From positions 1 to 15,516 of the forward strand of contig CAXGPR010000077.1 of NCBI GenBank assembly GCA_964011675.1: a DNA stretch of 15,516 nt, given 5' to 3'. This DNA comes from GCA-2693325 sp964011675 (GTDB lineage: Bacteria; Latescibacterota; UBA2968; UBA8231). Below, one piece after another: positions 1 to 7,573 of this stretch (positions within the stretch are counted from its first letter, which is position 1; every line of letters begins with the position of its first letter). The notes under the pieces were generated by a model that was not told the DNA's origin, searched no databases, and worked only from the letters and a program-made list of their open reading frames with translations. Made by a program: the position numbers and the translations under genes.

Positions 1-817
1 TAACTTTTTCTCTCAAGAACATAGCGGCTAGCAGCATACCAAACAGCGGTGAAATCGAGGTTAGCGTAACGACTTTAGCTGGATCGGCTTGCGTGATGGC
101 GTAGATGAAAAGGTAGGCGCCAACGCCCATACCGAGTAGACCAGTCGCACTGACAATCAGTAGACTGCGAACTTGGATGCCGCGTAGGCGCTCATGATCG
201 CTGGGCAGAATATGCGTGAAAAAAAGCACTAGGGCAATTAGCGGCATACGGATGGCATTGGTTTGAATAACGCTCATGTGCACGCTGGCTGGTTTAAGCA
301 ATGTAGTGGAAAATCCCCAGCACAGGGCGGCAATCAGTGATAAGGTGAAACCCCAATGTAGGCGTACGGGTTGCTCGCCGGTCGTGTTGTTACGAGAAAG
401 GAAGAATAGCCCACTAACGACGAGGGCACTGCCTAGCATCAGCGTCGGATCGAAAGATGCATCAAGTAATAAGATTTGCCAGAATAACGTCATCAGTGGA
501 AAGGTACCAGTAAGCGCCATAGTGCGCGAGACGTCAATTTCTTTCAGAGCAATTAGGTACAGCGTATCGCCTAAGGCTAAAGCACAGAGAGAGGCTAGCA
601 TCATGACCCACTCGGCAGTAGTTACCTTTATTAGGCTAGCTAAAGGGACGTTATCAAACGGAATGGCTAGCCAAAACGCCGCGCCAGCTACAGCGCACCG
701 TATGGCGTTCATAACACTCGGTGTAATGTGTTCGGACTGCGTACGTAGCAACAGGCTGTTTGTTGCCCAAATTAGTGCGCAGGAGAGGGCAGCCCATTCG
801 GCTAGAGATACGTTCAA
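1..817 (-). CDS. EamA/DMT-family permease, 3' end cut by window edge
   Basis: Direct translation of the minus strand gives 272 uninterrupted residues of a very hydrophobic protein with the two-fold repeat of the drug/metabolite transporter (EamA) family. The first half opens with a helix ending in IWATNSLLLR and the second half opens with LCWGFSTTLLKPASV. Late features include GLLGMGVGAYLFIYAI and the typical TSISPLFGMLLA and FLREKV signatures. About ten transmembrane helices are expected, and only some 20-30 C-terminal residues should be missing compared with the usual 290-300. The start is TTG at 817-815. The in-frame stop of the upstream gene lies at 823-821, so no earlier start exists, and the next ATG would delete the first helix. 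The three-base gap suggests translational coupling to the upstream gene. It is an inner-membrane metabolite exporter or importer of unknown substrate, possibly serving the product of the two paralogues before it. Confidence 0.88.
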   Translation of the reverse strand, partial: MNVSLAEWAALSCALIWATNSLLLRTQSEHITPSVMNAIRCAVAGAAFWLAIPFDNVPLASLIKVTTAEWVMMLASLCALALGDTLYLIALKEIDVSRTMALTGTFPLMTLFWQILLLDASFDPTLMLGSALVVSGLFFLSRNNTTGEQPVRLHWGFTLSLIAALCWGFSTTLLKPASVHMSVIQTNAIRMPLIALVLFFTHILPSDHERLRGIQVRSLLIVSATGLLGMGVGAYLFIYAITQADPAKVVTLTSISPLFGMLLAAMFLREKV

Positions 818-820
818 TAT

Positions 821-1996
821 CTAAAAGCGTGCGTGGTGCGACTCGTCTGGCGCTTCGTAAGTCACACTTAGATGCGGTGTTTTTAGCGTTTTGTGATCTT
901 CCATCTTTGAGTTTAAGCAGCTCTCCAGGACACCGCTAACGATTAAGGTACGTTCGGCGGGAAAGGGAGCTTTTTCCGTCTCGATCATTTCTTCAATTTT
1001 AGCGACTAAGCAGGCGGAGTAGGTGACGTTAGGTGTCGGTGATAGAAAGAACTGTGTAGAGACGATTTCGCCATCAGCTTCGCAGGCGAAGCAGAAGTCT
1101 TTGATGGCTCCGTTCAGCATCAGTAGTGTGGTTTTAAGTCCGTCGTTATGCTCGATAAAGTAGGCGGCTGGTTCTTCTACGAGGACGGGCAACTCGCCGT
1201 TGCCCAGCAGGTCTTGCGTGCGTCCATCTTCGTCTGTCTTGCCGCAAGGCGTGTCGCTGCGTGAGAGCGCTGCTTCGAGCAGGCGATGTGAAAAGCGTCC
1301 TTCATCTAAAGCCTTCCATACGTCATCACCCTCAATCATCTGTACTTGCTTGATACCAGTCTCGCCACCTTTACGGCGTTCGATCATGCATTGCATTGCT
1401 TCGAGTGCATGATAGTCCATCGGATCAGAACCACCGCAGCCGACCATCAGTGCTTCGCTAACTTCACAGCCTTTTTCTAGCTCGACGTCGGGCAGACGCC
1501 AAGTAACGGGTAGAGATGAGCCGGCCAAAATGGCAAAATCGAGTCGCTGGCCATCGTCGATCATTTCTTTGGCCTTGTCGAAGTTGTAGGAGAGGTGCTT
1601 GTCGTTGTAAATGGGCACGGCACGCCCGTCTTCTTCAAAAACCTGAACGCATTCTTTGAAGAACTCGTAGCGCGGATAGAGCTTTTGGCCTTTTTCGTTG
1701 TTTGGATATTCGCCATGTTCTCCGATAATCAGTACAGCATCGACGGCTATCTTGTCGGTGCCACAGCGCAATGCTTCGGCGATGGTTGGATAGACGTCAA
1801 AGCCAAATTCGCGGGCGCGGTCTGCGCTTTGGTCGCCCTCTGGTTTTTGATCGACATACAGAGATACAACATCCATATCGGGGTAGTGCCATTTGCCGCC
1901 GTAGGGATAGCCAACCATAAAGCGGTCGGCAAAGTGCTGGGCGTGGGAAAGGTAGCTATAGATTGTGGCGACGACAGCGATGCGCTTGCGGCTCAT
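821..1996 (-). CDS. Conserved protein of unknown family, paralogue A
   Basis: A 391-residue soluble protein that I do not assign to a named domain. It is clearly paralogous to the gene just upstream (2079-3311). Shared blocks, in residues, include TIYSYLSHAQHFADRF (11-26), MDVVSLYVDQ (41-50), EHGEYPNNEKGQ (93-104), YPRYE (107-111), NDKHLS (131-136), AGSSLPVTWR (158-167) and MQCMIERRKGGETG further on. The conserved His, Asp, Glu and Arg residues look like an active or metal site, and the start has a Rossmann-like beta strand (RIAVVATIY). The start was set at the ATG 1996-1994 because GGAG lies ten bases before it. An in-frame TTG at 2017 would add seven residues (MHRSNPI) but has no good ribosome site. 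Gap to the upstream gene is 82 bases, and the permease follows after three bases. Cytoplasmic, function unknown. Similar proteins are, from memory, common hypothetical proteins in Planctomycetes-like genomes. Confidence 0.88.
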   Translation of the reverse strand: MSRKRIAVVATIYSYLSHAQHFADRFMVGYPYGGKWHYPDMDVVSLYVDQKPEGDQSADRAREFGFDVYPTIAEALRCGTDKIAVDAVLIIGEHGEYPNNEKGQKLYPRYEFFKECVQVFEEDGRAVPIYNDKHLSYNFDKAKEMIDDGQRLDFAILAGSSLPVTWRLPDVELEKGCEVSEALMVGCGGSDPMDYHALEAMQCMIERRKGGETGIKQVQMIEGDDVWKALDEGRFSHRLLEAALSRSDTPCGKTDEDGRTQDLLGNGELPVLVEEPAAYFIEHNDGLKTTLLMLNGAIKDFCFACEADGEIVSTQFFLSPTPNVTYSACLVAKIEEMIETEKAPFPAERTLIVSGVLESCLNSKMEDHKTLKTPHLSVTYEAPDESHHARF

Positions 1997-2078
1997 AATA
2001 GGGTTGCTCCGGTGCAATGGACGTTGTGCGGTTCGGCGTTATTGTCTCGTCTCAGTACGTGCGCTTTTGGGCGCATGT

Positions 2079-3311
2079 TTACGTTCTCCAGAACGTGGAT
2101 TCTTCCGTCGGCTGATACTGCACGGCTTCTAAGTGGGGTGTTTCGATTTTAACCTGGTCTTGGTGCATGCTATCGACTCCGGCAATAACTAGCCCAGACG
2201 TCAATAGTGTGCGTTCGACAGGATAAGTCGGTTTACCAGTAAGAAACATTTGCTCGACGTTGTTGACCAACGGTGAGAAAAAGTTGGCCAACGTTGTGCG
2301 TGCCGCCGGCATAGGCAAATACATCTGAGTGGACAGGGGCTCGTCTCTTCCTTTGATGCGTGCGGCGAAATTAAAATCTTCTACCAAACCGCTCATCATC
2401 AGCATAGTCGACTGCAGTCCGTCGATATGCTCGTATACGTAGGCGACGGGGTCTTTGCACAGCTGCTTCATTTCGTCCACGGTTGGAAAGACGTCGTTAA
2501 AGCCGGGGCGCGCCTGGCTAAGGGTGTGGCTGCGACTGAGCCCAGCATCCATGAGCTCGCGTGACCAGACACCATCGCTGAGGGCCTGCCAGAATGCGTC
2601 TCCTCTGTATGATTGCAGCCATTTGACGCCCGACTCGCCGTCCTTGCGGCGCTCGACCATGCACTGCATGGTTTCTAGGCCATGGTAGTCGTAGCTATCG
2701 ACTCCGCCATAGCACACGCAGACGGCCTCCTCAACTTCGGCTCCCAGCGGCATTTCTATAGAGGGGGTCCGCCAAGTAACGGGCAGCGATGATCCGGCCA
2801 TGAAAGCGAAGTCAAGCTCTTTAGATAGATTGTACATCTCTTGGCACCAATCCCAGTTCCAGGACAGGTGCTTATCATTAAATATGGGAGCCGTCTTACC
2901 AGTAGTTCGATAAACAGAGACGATCTGCTTGAAGAGCTCGTAGCGTGGGTAAAGATACTGGCCCTTTTCGTTACTGCGATAAGTGCCGTGCTCAGCCACC
3001 AGTAGCACGCCATCTACTTGTAGGTCGCCAGTACCCAAAGTTAGTGCATCAGCAACAGTTGGATAAATCTCCATTTGCGGAAAGCGTTCGGCGCGTTCTT
3101 CGCTGAGATCGTAATGAATAGAGCTCTCGTCGGCGCCTTCATTGGGACGAGGTTTGACTTGATCGACATACAGTGATACGACGTCCATTTCCGGTCGGTG
3201 GTGTCGTCCGTTCCAGCCGTAGCCTTCCAAAAAGCGATCGACTATGTGCTGGGTGTGCGAATACTTGTGGTAGATCGTGGTAATGGCGGCGATTTTTAAG
3301 CGATCGGCCAT
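2079..3311 (-). CDS. Conserved protein of unknown family, paralogue B
   Basis: A 410-residue soluble protein, first gene of the presumed unit that continues into paralogue A and the EamA permease. It matches paralogue A over the whole length. Common blocks are ITTIYHKYSHTQHIVDRF near the N-terminus, MDVVSLYVDQ, VAEHGTYRSNEKGQ, LYPRYELFK, FNDKHLSWNWD, MAGSSLPVTWRTP, MQCMVERRKDGESG, EHIDGLQSTMLMMSG and YPVERTLLTSG. It differs by an insertion of roughly 15 residues after MDVVSLYVDQ (KPRPNEGADES region) and in the segment following LSRS. The ATG at 3311 is preceded by AGGGGA with nine bases between, a good ribosome site. The tandem arrangement points to duplication followed by divergence, with both copies kept intact, so the two may act as a pair or on related substrates. 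No signal peptide or membrane segment. Function not known to me. Confidence 0.9.
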   Translation of the reverse strand: MADRLKIAAITTIYHKYSHTQHIVDRFLEGYGWNGRHHRPEMDVVSLYVDQVKPRPNEGADESSIHYDLSEERAERFPQMEIYPTVADALTLGTGDLQVDGVLLVAEHGTYRSNEKGQYLYPRYELFKQIVSVYRTTGKTAPIFNDKHLSWNWDWCQEMYNLSKELDFAFMAGSSLPVTWRTPSIEMPLGAEVEEAVCVCYGGVDSYDYHGLETMQCMVERRKDGESGVKWLQSYRGDAFWQALSDGVWSRELMDAGLSRSHTLSQARPGFNDVFPTVDEMKQLCKDPVAYVYEHIDGLQSTMLMMSGLVEDFNFAARIKGRDEPLSTQMYLPMPAARTTLANFFSPLVNNVEQMFLTGKPTYPVERTLLTSGLVIAGVDSMHQDQVKIETPHLEAVQYQPTEESTFWRT

Positions 3312-3355
3312 GGGATTCGTCCCCTGTTTTCCTTTGGATGTGTGATTAGCGAGCT

Positions 3356-3383
3356 AAGATAAAGAAAAGTCGAGAGCTGTAAA
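3356..3383 (-). promoter_or_regulatory. Candidate sigma70-type promoter for the paralogue operon
   Basis: On the minus strand TTTACA (complement of 3378-3383) stands 16 bases before TATCTT (complement of 3356-3361). The match is five of six to the -35 consensus and four of six to the -10. Transcription would start near 3349, leaving a leader of about 38 bases before the ATG of the 2079-3311 gene. The spacing and position are sensible, but this is a pattern match only. Confidence 0.35.
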
Positions 3384-3415
3384 ATAGCTCCGCGCAATTT
3401 GTATGGCTGCGCCTG

Positions 3416-4261
3416 CTAAGGTTCGTAACGTCCATCGAGCCATTTCTGTGCACGCCGAGATAGGTTGTGCCATTCGACTCGCCAAGGTCCTCTCGCTTCT
3501 TCGTTTGCTAGCGCTTTCAATGTCGCCTCGGCTTCGGCGTATCGTTCGGGGGCTACTCTGAGCAAAACTGTGGCGTGTATATAGCGATTGCCAGGATGGT
3601 TAGCATCGATTTCCAGTGCCGCGTTCGCCATTGGAATCGCCTGGTCGCGGCGCACGAAGCCCGTGATGAGAGGAATTTTGGGTAGTCGAGCGTGTAGGCT
3701 GGCCAACAGGCGCTGTCCGCCGCCCTGTTCGCAGTGGGGGTCGAGTTCAATCACTCGCTGAGCGTAGTCGTTCAACTTGGCGGCCATGCCGTGCCGAACA
3801 GCATCGACAGCGCCACTAGCGCGTCCCCACTGGGCCCAGGCAACAGCGCTCCACAGGTATAGTTGAGCCGCGTCGTCTGTATTGCAGTGGCGGGCCACCT
3901 GCGGGCGTCGGCCACGTTTCCATGTTTTGTTTCCACCGCACAGCTCGGCCGCTTCCGCGAGACTTTCTTCAGCGTGGTTGACTGCTTCGGAATACCACGC
4001 TTGGCGTTCTGGTCGACTATAACCGGTGTACTGTCCCTCAAAAAAAAGCGCGCGCAGTAGCTTCCACTTGATCTCGATAGACTTGGGTTGAGCAACTGCA
4101 GCTTCTTTGTAGGCGGCAATAGCTGCAGCGATGGGCGCTCGTAGGGCGCGATCTCCTTCGGCTCCTTCGGCACGCAGCTCATAGAGGCTGTCGGCTATGG
4201 CTAGCGATGCGGCCTGAGCCGAACCTGACGCGAGGAATAATATGAATAGTGCAGTGAGCAT
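3416..4261 (-). CDS. Exported TPR-like helical protein, possibly TatT-like
   Basis: A 281-residue protein with an apparent signal peptide: a hydrophobic stretch at residues 3-12 followed by SAQA at 14-17, with likely cleavage near residue 17 or 18. The rest is alanine-rich and helical, with TPR-like units around residues 43-75, 131-177 (AWAQWG, then VIELDPHCEQGG) and 208-245 (ANAALEIDANHPGNRY). Cysteines at 108, 126 and 177 could form disulfides outside the cytoplasm. The overall pattern resembles TRAP-transporter-associated TatT proteins, but no TRAP permease is visible, so this remains tentative. The N-terminus lacks the usual positive charges. The in-frame upstream codons encode PRKLYR but offer no ATG, GTG or TTG back to a stop at 4418-4420, so the ATG at 4261 is kept, with a weak ribosome site. 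It sits alone between minus-strand genes with gaps of 104 and 177 bases. Role unknown, perhaps a periplasmic scaffold. Confidence 0.72.
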   Translation of the reverse strand: MLTALFILFLASGSAQAASLAIADSLYELRAEGAEGDRALRAPIAAAIAAYKEAAVAQPKSIEIKWKLLRALFFEGQYTGYSRPERQAWYSEAVNHAEESLAEAAELCGGNKTWKRGRRPQVARHCNTDDAAQLYLWSAVAWAQWGRASGAVDAVRHGMAAKLNDYAQRVIELDPHCEQGGGQRLLASLHARLPKIPLITGFVRRDQAIPMANAALEIDANHPGNRYIHATVLLRVAPERYAEAEATLKALANEEARGPWRVEWHNLSRRAQKWLDGRYEP

Positions 4262-4438
4262 ACGGTAAAGTTTTCTTGGTGAGGGCAGCAGATGGATGAC
4301 GTGCCCTTTAGCATTTAGAATGAGATGGCTCAGCGGGGCAGAAGTTCCACTGTGGGGTATGATCTGCGCCGCCAGAACTAATCTTGTAGGATACTGCCCG
4401 GCCGCTGTGCGAGCGTTTCAAATAATCCTATGGTCTTT

Positions 4439-5011
4439 TTACGTCGGTATTGCTTCGTCTATACGGGTGATGATGAAGTGCTCAAAGCGTATCCAGTGTT
4501 CGGCATCTTCTGGTCCGTTGTAGAACTGTAGGCTTACGTGGTCATCTTGTGGCGCGGGCAGTTCGCTCTCGGCTGCCGTGCTAAACGCGTCTGCGCTGGC
4601 GCCCCGATATTCGACTTTCCATCCCGCAGAGTGAACAGTCAAGCGCAGGCGCATGGGCTCATCGGCTACGGGGCACTTGCCAGGTATGATATAGACATCG
4701 CCATCAATCAGTTCCTTCACCAGTTTGAATACAGGCTTATCGCCTGAGTACCAGGTGATGCCCACCTGTTCGTACTGTTGGATGGGTGTATGCAGATTTG
4801 AAACTGTTACTTCGATGCAATAAGTGCTAGTGCTGCGGTCGGGCGAGCTGCGTAGCAGCGCGTTGATGACCGTGTCGGCTAAGCTGGGTTCGACGCGTAT
4901 TTCTAGTCCGCCGTCGACCCGTCGCCAATGGTCTGGATTTTCGCGTAACCAGCGCCAGTCGGTGTCCAGAGTGTCGAACGCGTCGCTGTAAACTATCTGT
5001 TCGCTCATCAT
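4439..5011 (-). CDS. DUF1349 / concanavalin-A-like domain protein
   Basis: A 190-residue protein made of a single beta-sandwich domain of the DUF1349 type, related to the C-terminal concanavalin-like domains of GH43 xylosidases and to the yeast protein annotated as regulation of enolase 1. Diagnostic blocks are WRWLRENPDHWR near residue 19, the run of strands around NALLRSSPD, QYEQVGITWYSGDKPVFKLVKE in the middle, and YNGPEDAEHWIRFEHF at the end. No signal peptide, so it is probably cytoplasmic. A sugar-binding role is suggested by the fold but not shown. Two adjacent ATG codons exist at 5011 and 5008. AGGAG lies four bases before the first and seven before the second, so translation may well begin at 5008. 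It is divergent from the Nramp-like transporter. Family members usually occur alone, as here. Confidence 0.85.
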   Translation of the reverse strand: MMSEQIVYSDAFDTLDTDWRWLRENPDHWRRVDGGLEIRVEPSLADTVINALLRSSPDRSTSTYCIEVTVSNLHTPIQQYEQVGITWYSGDKPVFKLVKELIDGDVYIIPGKCPVADEPMRLRLTVHSAGWKVEYRGASADAFSTAAESELPAPQDDHVSLQFYNGPEDAEHWIRFEHFIITRIDEAIPT

Positions 5012-5057
5012 GGGGCTCCTAAGTGTTATATGAGCGCGTACGTTCCGCTTATTTTAA

Positions 5058-5144
5058 AGCCGACTGCAGAAATGCGTCGGGGCCCTTGGCAAATCTAGTG
5101 CGTATCGGCTCGCAGTCAATATTGGCTTCATCTGCTGTGGGGCG
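5058..5144 (+). promoter_or_regulatory. Candidate folded leader upstream of the transporter gene
   Basis: The divergent spacer 5012-5268 holds no gene. Within it three pairings compete on the plus strand: CCGAC (5060-5064) with GTCGG (5076-5080), extended by GCA/TGC around a GAAA loop; AGCCGA (5058-5063) with TCGGCT (5105-5110); and GACTGC (5062-5067) with GCAGTC (5112-5117). They share the same left arm, so they exclude one another. An intrinsic terminator follows at 5145-5171. Mutually exclusive stems before a terminator are the layout of an attenuator or riboswitch, but the pairings are short and no known aptamer was recognised. It could equally be a small RNA. Confidence 0.3.
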
Positions 5145-5171
5145 GCCGCTTTGTTGGGGCAGCGGCTTTTT
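5145..5171 (+). terminator. Intrinsic terminator inside the divergent spacer
   Basis: GCCGCT (5145-5150) and AGCGGC (5161-5166) form a perfect six-base stem around a ten-base loop, followed at once by five T residues (5167-5171). It points rightwards and lies 98 bases before the transporter start with no gene ahead of it on that strand. It therefore either ends a short RNA or acts as a regulatory terminator in the leader of 5269-6606. Confidence 0.5.
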
Positions 5172-5268
5172 GTATATTGACGCAGTTTTGTCAGCGCGCC
5201 CTGTGCATACGGTACTGGTCTATCATGCTTTTTCGCGCGCACGGACAAGTGGAGGGGGATAAATAGAG

Positions 5269-6606
5269 ATGGTAGATGCAGCAAGCGATATTCGGTCTGC
5301 GCCCAAGGGATTGGGTGGTGTACTCCGCAACATAGGTCCCGGCGTTGTAGTATCTGGTTCCGTCGTGGGATCAGGGGAACTGCTGGTAACCACGCGCATG
5401 GGCGCCGATGTGGGCTTCGTCTTTTTATGGGGCGTGATCTTTGCCAGCGTGATCAAATATTTTATTCAGCTGGAGTTGGGTCGTCAGTGTTTGCTATATG
5501 ACGATACGACCATCACCTCGCTCAATCGTGTGCCGGGGCTGCGCTTTGGCAACGCGTCGTGGGCGGCTTGGCTGTGTTTGATCGGCTACGCTTCAGTTTT
5601 CCTATCTCTGATCGGCATACTTGGCTCGGTGGGTGGGCTACTCGCTTCAGTGGCACCGTTTGCGTCATACAAAGTGTGGTGCGTGGTAGTTTTTGCCCTA
5701 GTAGTCGTGTTGCTGTGGCGCGGAATCTACCAAGATTTAGAAAAGATGGTAACGGTCCTAGTCGCGCTGTTTAGTTTGGTCGTCATCGGTTCGTTGCTCT
5801 TTTTGCAGGGTACGATCTACGCGTTTTCGTCTAGCGATTTGGCGGCAGGTTTTACGTTCCACATGCCGCCTCAGGGCGCTTTTGTCGCTATGGCTTTAAT
5901 GGGCTCGGTAGGTGCTACGGCAGTGGAGCTGTTTATGTATCCCTACTGGGTGCGCGAAAAGGGTTATCCGCGCTTTATTGGTCCAGATGACGGCTCGCCT
6001 GAATGGAAGGAACGTTACAGGGGGTGGATGCGCGTGCTGGCGATGGATGCTGGGGTGTGTACTGCGATCGCACTTGTTATTACCTGCGCATACTACTTGC
6101 TCGGTGCTTCGGTGCTGTCCACACTGCAGGTTGTTCCCAAAGGCATAGACGTGGTCGATCAAGTTTCGCTCATCTTTACCGAAACGCTGGGTCCAACAGC
6201 CAAGAGCATTTTTATGGTAGGCGCCTTCTGTACGTTGCTCTCGACCCTATTAGTGTTCGCCGCTAGCTCGGGCCGGATCGGGGCTGACTTCTTACACCTG
6301 CTTGGCGTTGGATCTGCTCAGGATGGGGAAGGGCGCAAACGCTGGTCGCGCACTTTACAGACGGCATTTCCCGCTTTTTGGCTTTTGGTTATTCTCTTCT
6401 GGTCAGACCCGTATTACCTGCTGCTGCTTGGACAAAATGCCAATAATTTGCTGCTTATTCCGTTGGCCTACGGTATTTTACATCTGGCCATGCGCGAATC
6501 ACCAGGGCGTCGGATGGGGCTCGTTCTCGAACTGGGGCTACTCCTGACCATTTGGGCTATTATTAGCTTTACGGCTATTAACCTCTACAACTCGTGGATA
6601 AACTAG
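5269..6606 (+). CDS. Divergent Nramp-fold transporter lacking canonical metal motifs
   Basis: A 445-residue integral inner-membrane protein with about eleven hydrophobic segments and the Nramp layout: GPG at residues 23-25 before the broken first helix, and GAT at 215-217 in helix six. In true Mn/Fe Nramp transporters the first helix carries DPGN and the sixth carries MPH. Here these positions read GSGE (34-37) and AVEL (218-221), so the usual metal ligands are absent and Glu37 and Glu220 take their places. Such proteins are generally annotated as Nramp-family divalent metal transporters, but the substrate should be regarded as open: another cation or an organic solute is possible. The start ATG follows GGGGGA by nine bases. 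The gene stands alone on this strand, 15 bases before a hairpin that separates it from the convergent PHP gene. Confidence 0.9.
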   Translation: MVDAASDIRSAPKGLGGVLRNIGPGVVVSGSVVGSGELLVTTRMGADVGFVFLWGVIFASVIKYFIQLELGRQCLLYDDTTITSLNRVPGLRFGNASWAAWLCLIGYASVFLSLIGILGSVGGLLASVAPFASYKVWCVVVFALVVVLLWRGIYQDLEKMVTVLVALFSLVVIGSLLFLQGTIYAFSSSDLAAGFTFHMPPQGAFVAMALMGSVGATAVELFMYPYWVREKGYPRFIGPDDGSPEWKERYRGWMRVLAMDAGVCTAIALVITCAYYLLGASVLSTLQVVPKGIDVVDQVSLIFTETLGPTAKSIFMVGAFCTLLSTLLVFAASSGRIGADFLHLLGVGSAQDGEGRKRWSRTLQTAFPAFWLLVILFWSDPYYLLLLGQNANNLLLIPLAYGILHLAMRESPGRRMGLVLELGLLLTIWAIISFTAINLYNSWIN

Positions 6607-6621
6607 CCTAGGCCTTGAACG

Positions 6622-6658
6622 AGTTATAACCGGCGCGCTCTGTGCGCCAGTTATAACT
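6622..6658. terminator. Bidirectional hairpin between convergent genes
   Basis: Arms 6622-6636 and 6644-6658 pair over 15 positions with one mismatch, around a seven-base loop (GCTCTGT). The base of the stem is AT-rich (AGTTATAAC) and the top is GC-rich (GGCGC), so the AT arm can serve as the U-rich side in either direction. It begins 15 bases after the transporter stop and its right arm overlaps the stop codon of the opposing PHP gene (6657-6659). Confidence 0.6.
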
Positions 6659-7535
6659 ACACTGCCCAAAGCGGTTGTAGAAAGATGCGCCCGCTGTTGC
6701 CCAAACCCTCAAAGCGCACGTAGGCTTCATCGCCTGCGCGGTAGCTGAAACGCTGGCCTTCGCCCTCTGCTAGTCGTTGGCCTGCAGGCCCTATAAAGGC
6801 ACCGTGGCAGGGGGCGTCTACCTCTACGTGTATGTCATCTCCTTCGACTTGGATTGACTGTAAGAGCAAGCCGGTTGTGGCGTAGCTACGCCCTGCTTTG
6901 GCTGCCCTCACTACGCCTGTGGGACTACGCTCGTCGACGAGCACCATGTTGAAAGCATTGTCGAAATCGGCTGGGTCGTGGAAATCGTCATTGGCATACC
7001 CCCACAGGCGATGTCCAGCCGTCAATAGCTCATCCCAAAACTCGGTGTAAAGCGGTTGACGCCCTCTGGCTAGTGCGACTTCGATCCCATAGTGTCCGTT
7101 GTATACTTCAATGCCGTCCGGCCAAGTGCCCAGCGCCTCGAGCATCGGGCGCGTCCAGTAGTCTTTGCCGTCTGCGTGCGGACGTGGGTGACAAACGACG
7201 GTTATTAGGTCGCTGGCGTTGGTCAGTGCGTTCTCTAGAGATTGTTCATACAGGGCCTCGACTTGTGCTCCGGCAAAGAGCACATTCTCGCGCGAACTGT
7301 ATTCAAAACCCTCTAGAAAAATTAGCTCCGGATACTGCGACCGCATCGTACTGAGATCTGTTACGTGATCGTGATCGGTTAGAGAAAAAAAGCCAGCGCC
7401 GACTTCACTATAGCGACGCACGCTTTCCGCTAACGGTACTGAGGCACAGCGGCTGTGCTCACTGCAGTGGCCGTGAAAGCTGCCGCGAAGCCAAGTATTT
7501 GAGTGGTGGTCGTAGGGGTTGTGGCGTTCAGTCAT
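6657..7535 (-). CDS. PHP-domain metal-dependent hydrolase
   Basis: A 292-residue cytoplasmic protein of the PHP (polymerase and histidinol phosphatase) superfamily. Metal-site residues are readable in order: HGH at 21-23, DHDH at 54-57, Glu78 in the GFEYS strand, CHPRP with His116, EVYNG at 143-147, and NDDFHD at 182-187. This is the full set expected of a trinuclear metal phosphoesterase of the PHP type. The last 80 residues form a beta-rich tail with TGLLLQSI. Such proteins hydrolyse phosphate esters, and the physiological substrate is not evident. It is the last gene of the four-gene unit from 10867, 38 bases after the PhyH gene, with AGGAAG five bases before its ATG. It is convergent with the transporter and shares a terminator hairpin. 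Confidence 0.9.
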   Translation of the reverse strand: MTERHNPYDHHSNTWLRGSFHGHCSEHSRCASVPLAESVRRYSEVGAGFFSLTDHDHVTDLSTMRSQYPELIFLEGFEYSSRENVLFAGAQVEALYEQSLENALTNASDLITVVCHPRPHADGKDYWTRPMLEALGTWPDGIEVYNGHYGIEVALARGRQPLYTEFWDELLTAGHRLWGYANDDFHDPADFDNAFNMVLVDERSPTGVVRAAKAGRSYATTGLLLQSIQVEGDDIHVEVDAPCHGAFIGPAGQRLAEGEGQRFSYRAGDEAYVRFEGLGNSGRIFLQPLWAV

Positions 7536-7573
7536 AGGTTCTTCCTCGATTGAGTAGATGTATTTTTACGTGG

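Noticed and set aside
276..2152. Plus-strand open frames at 276-824 and 1595-2152
   Set aside because: They run antisense to the EamA permease and the two paralogues, whose protein sequences are clearly conserved; the antisense products look random.
3374..3390. Hairpin GAGCT / AGCTC as a terminator for the 3416-4261 gene
   Set aside because: Only a five-base stem and no direct T-run on the minus strand; it also overlaps the better supported promoter.
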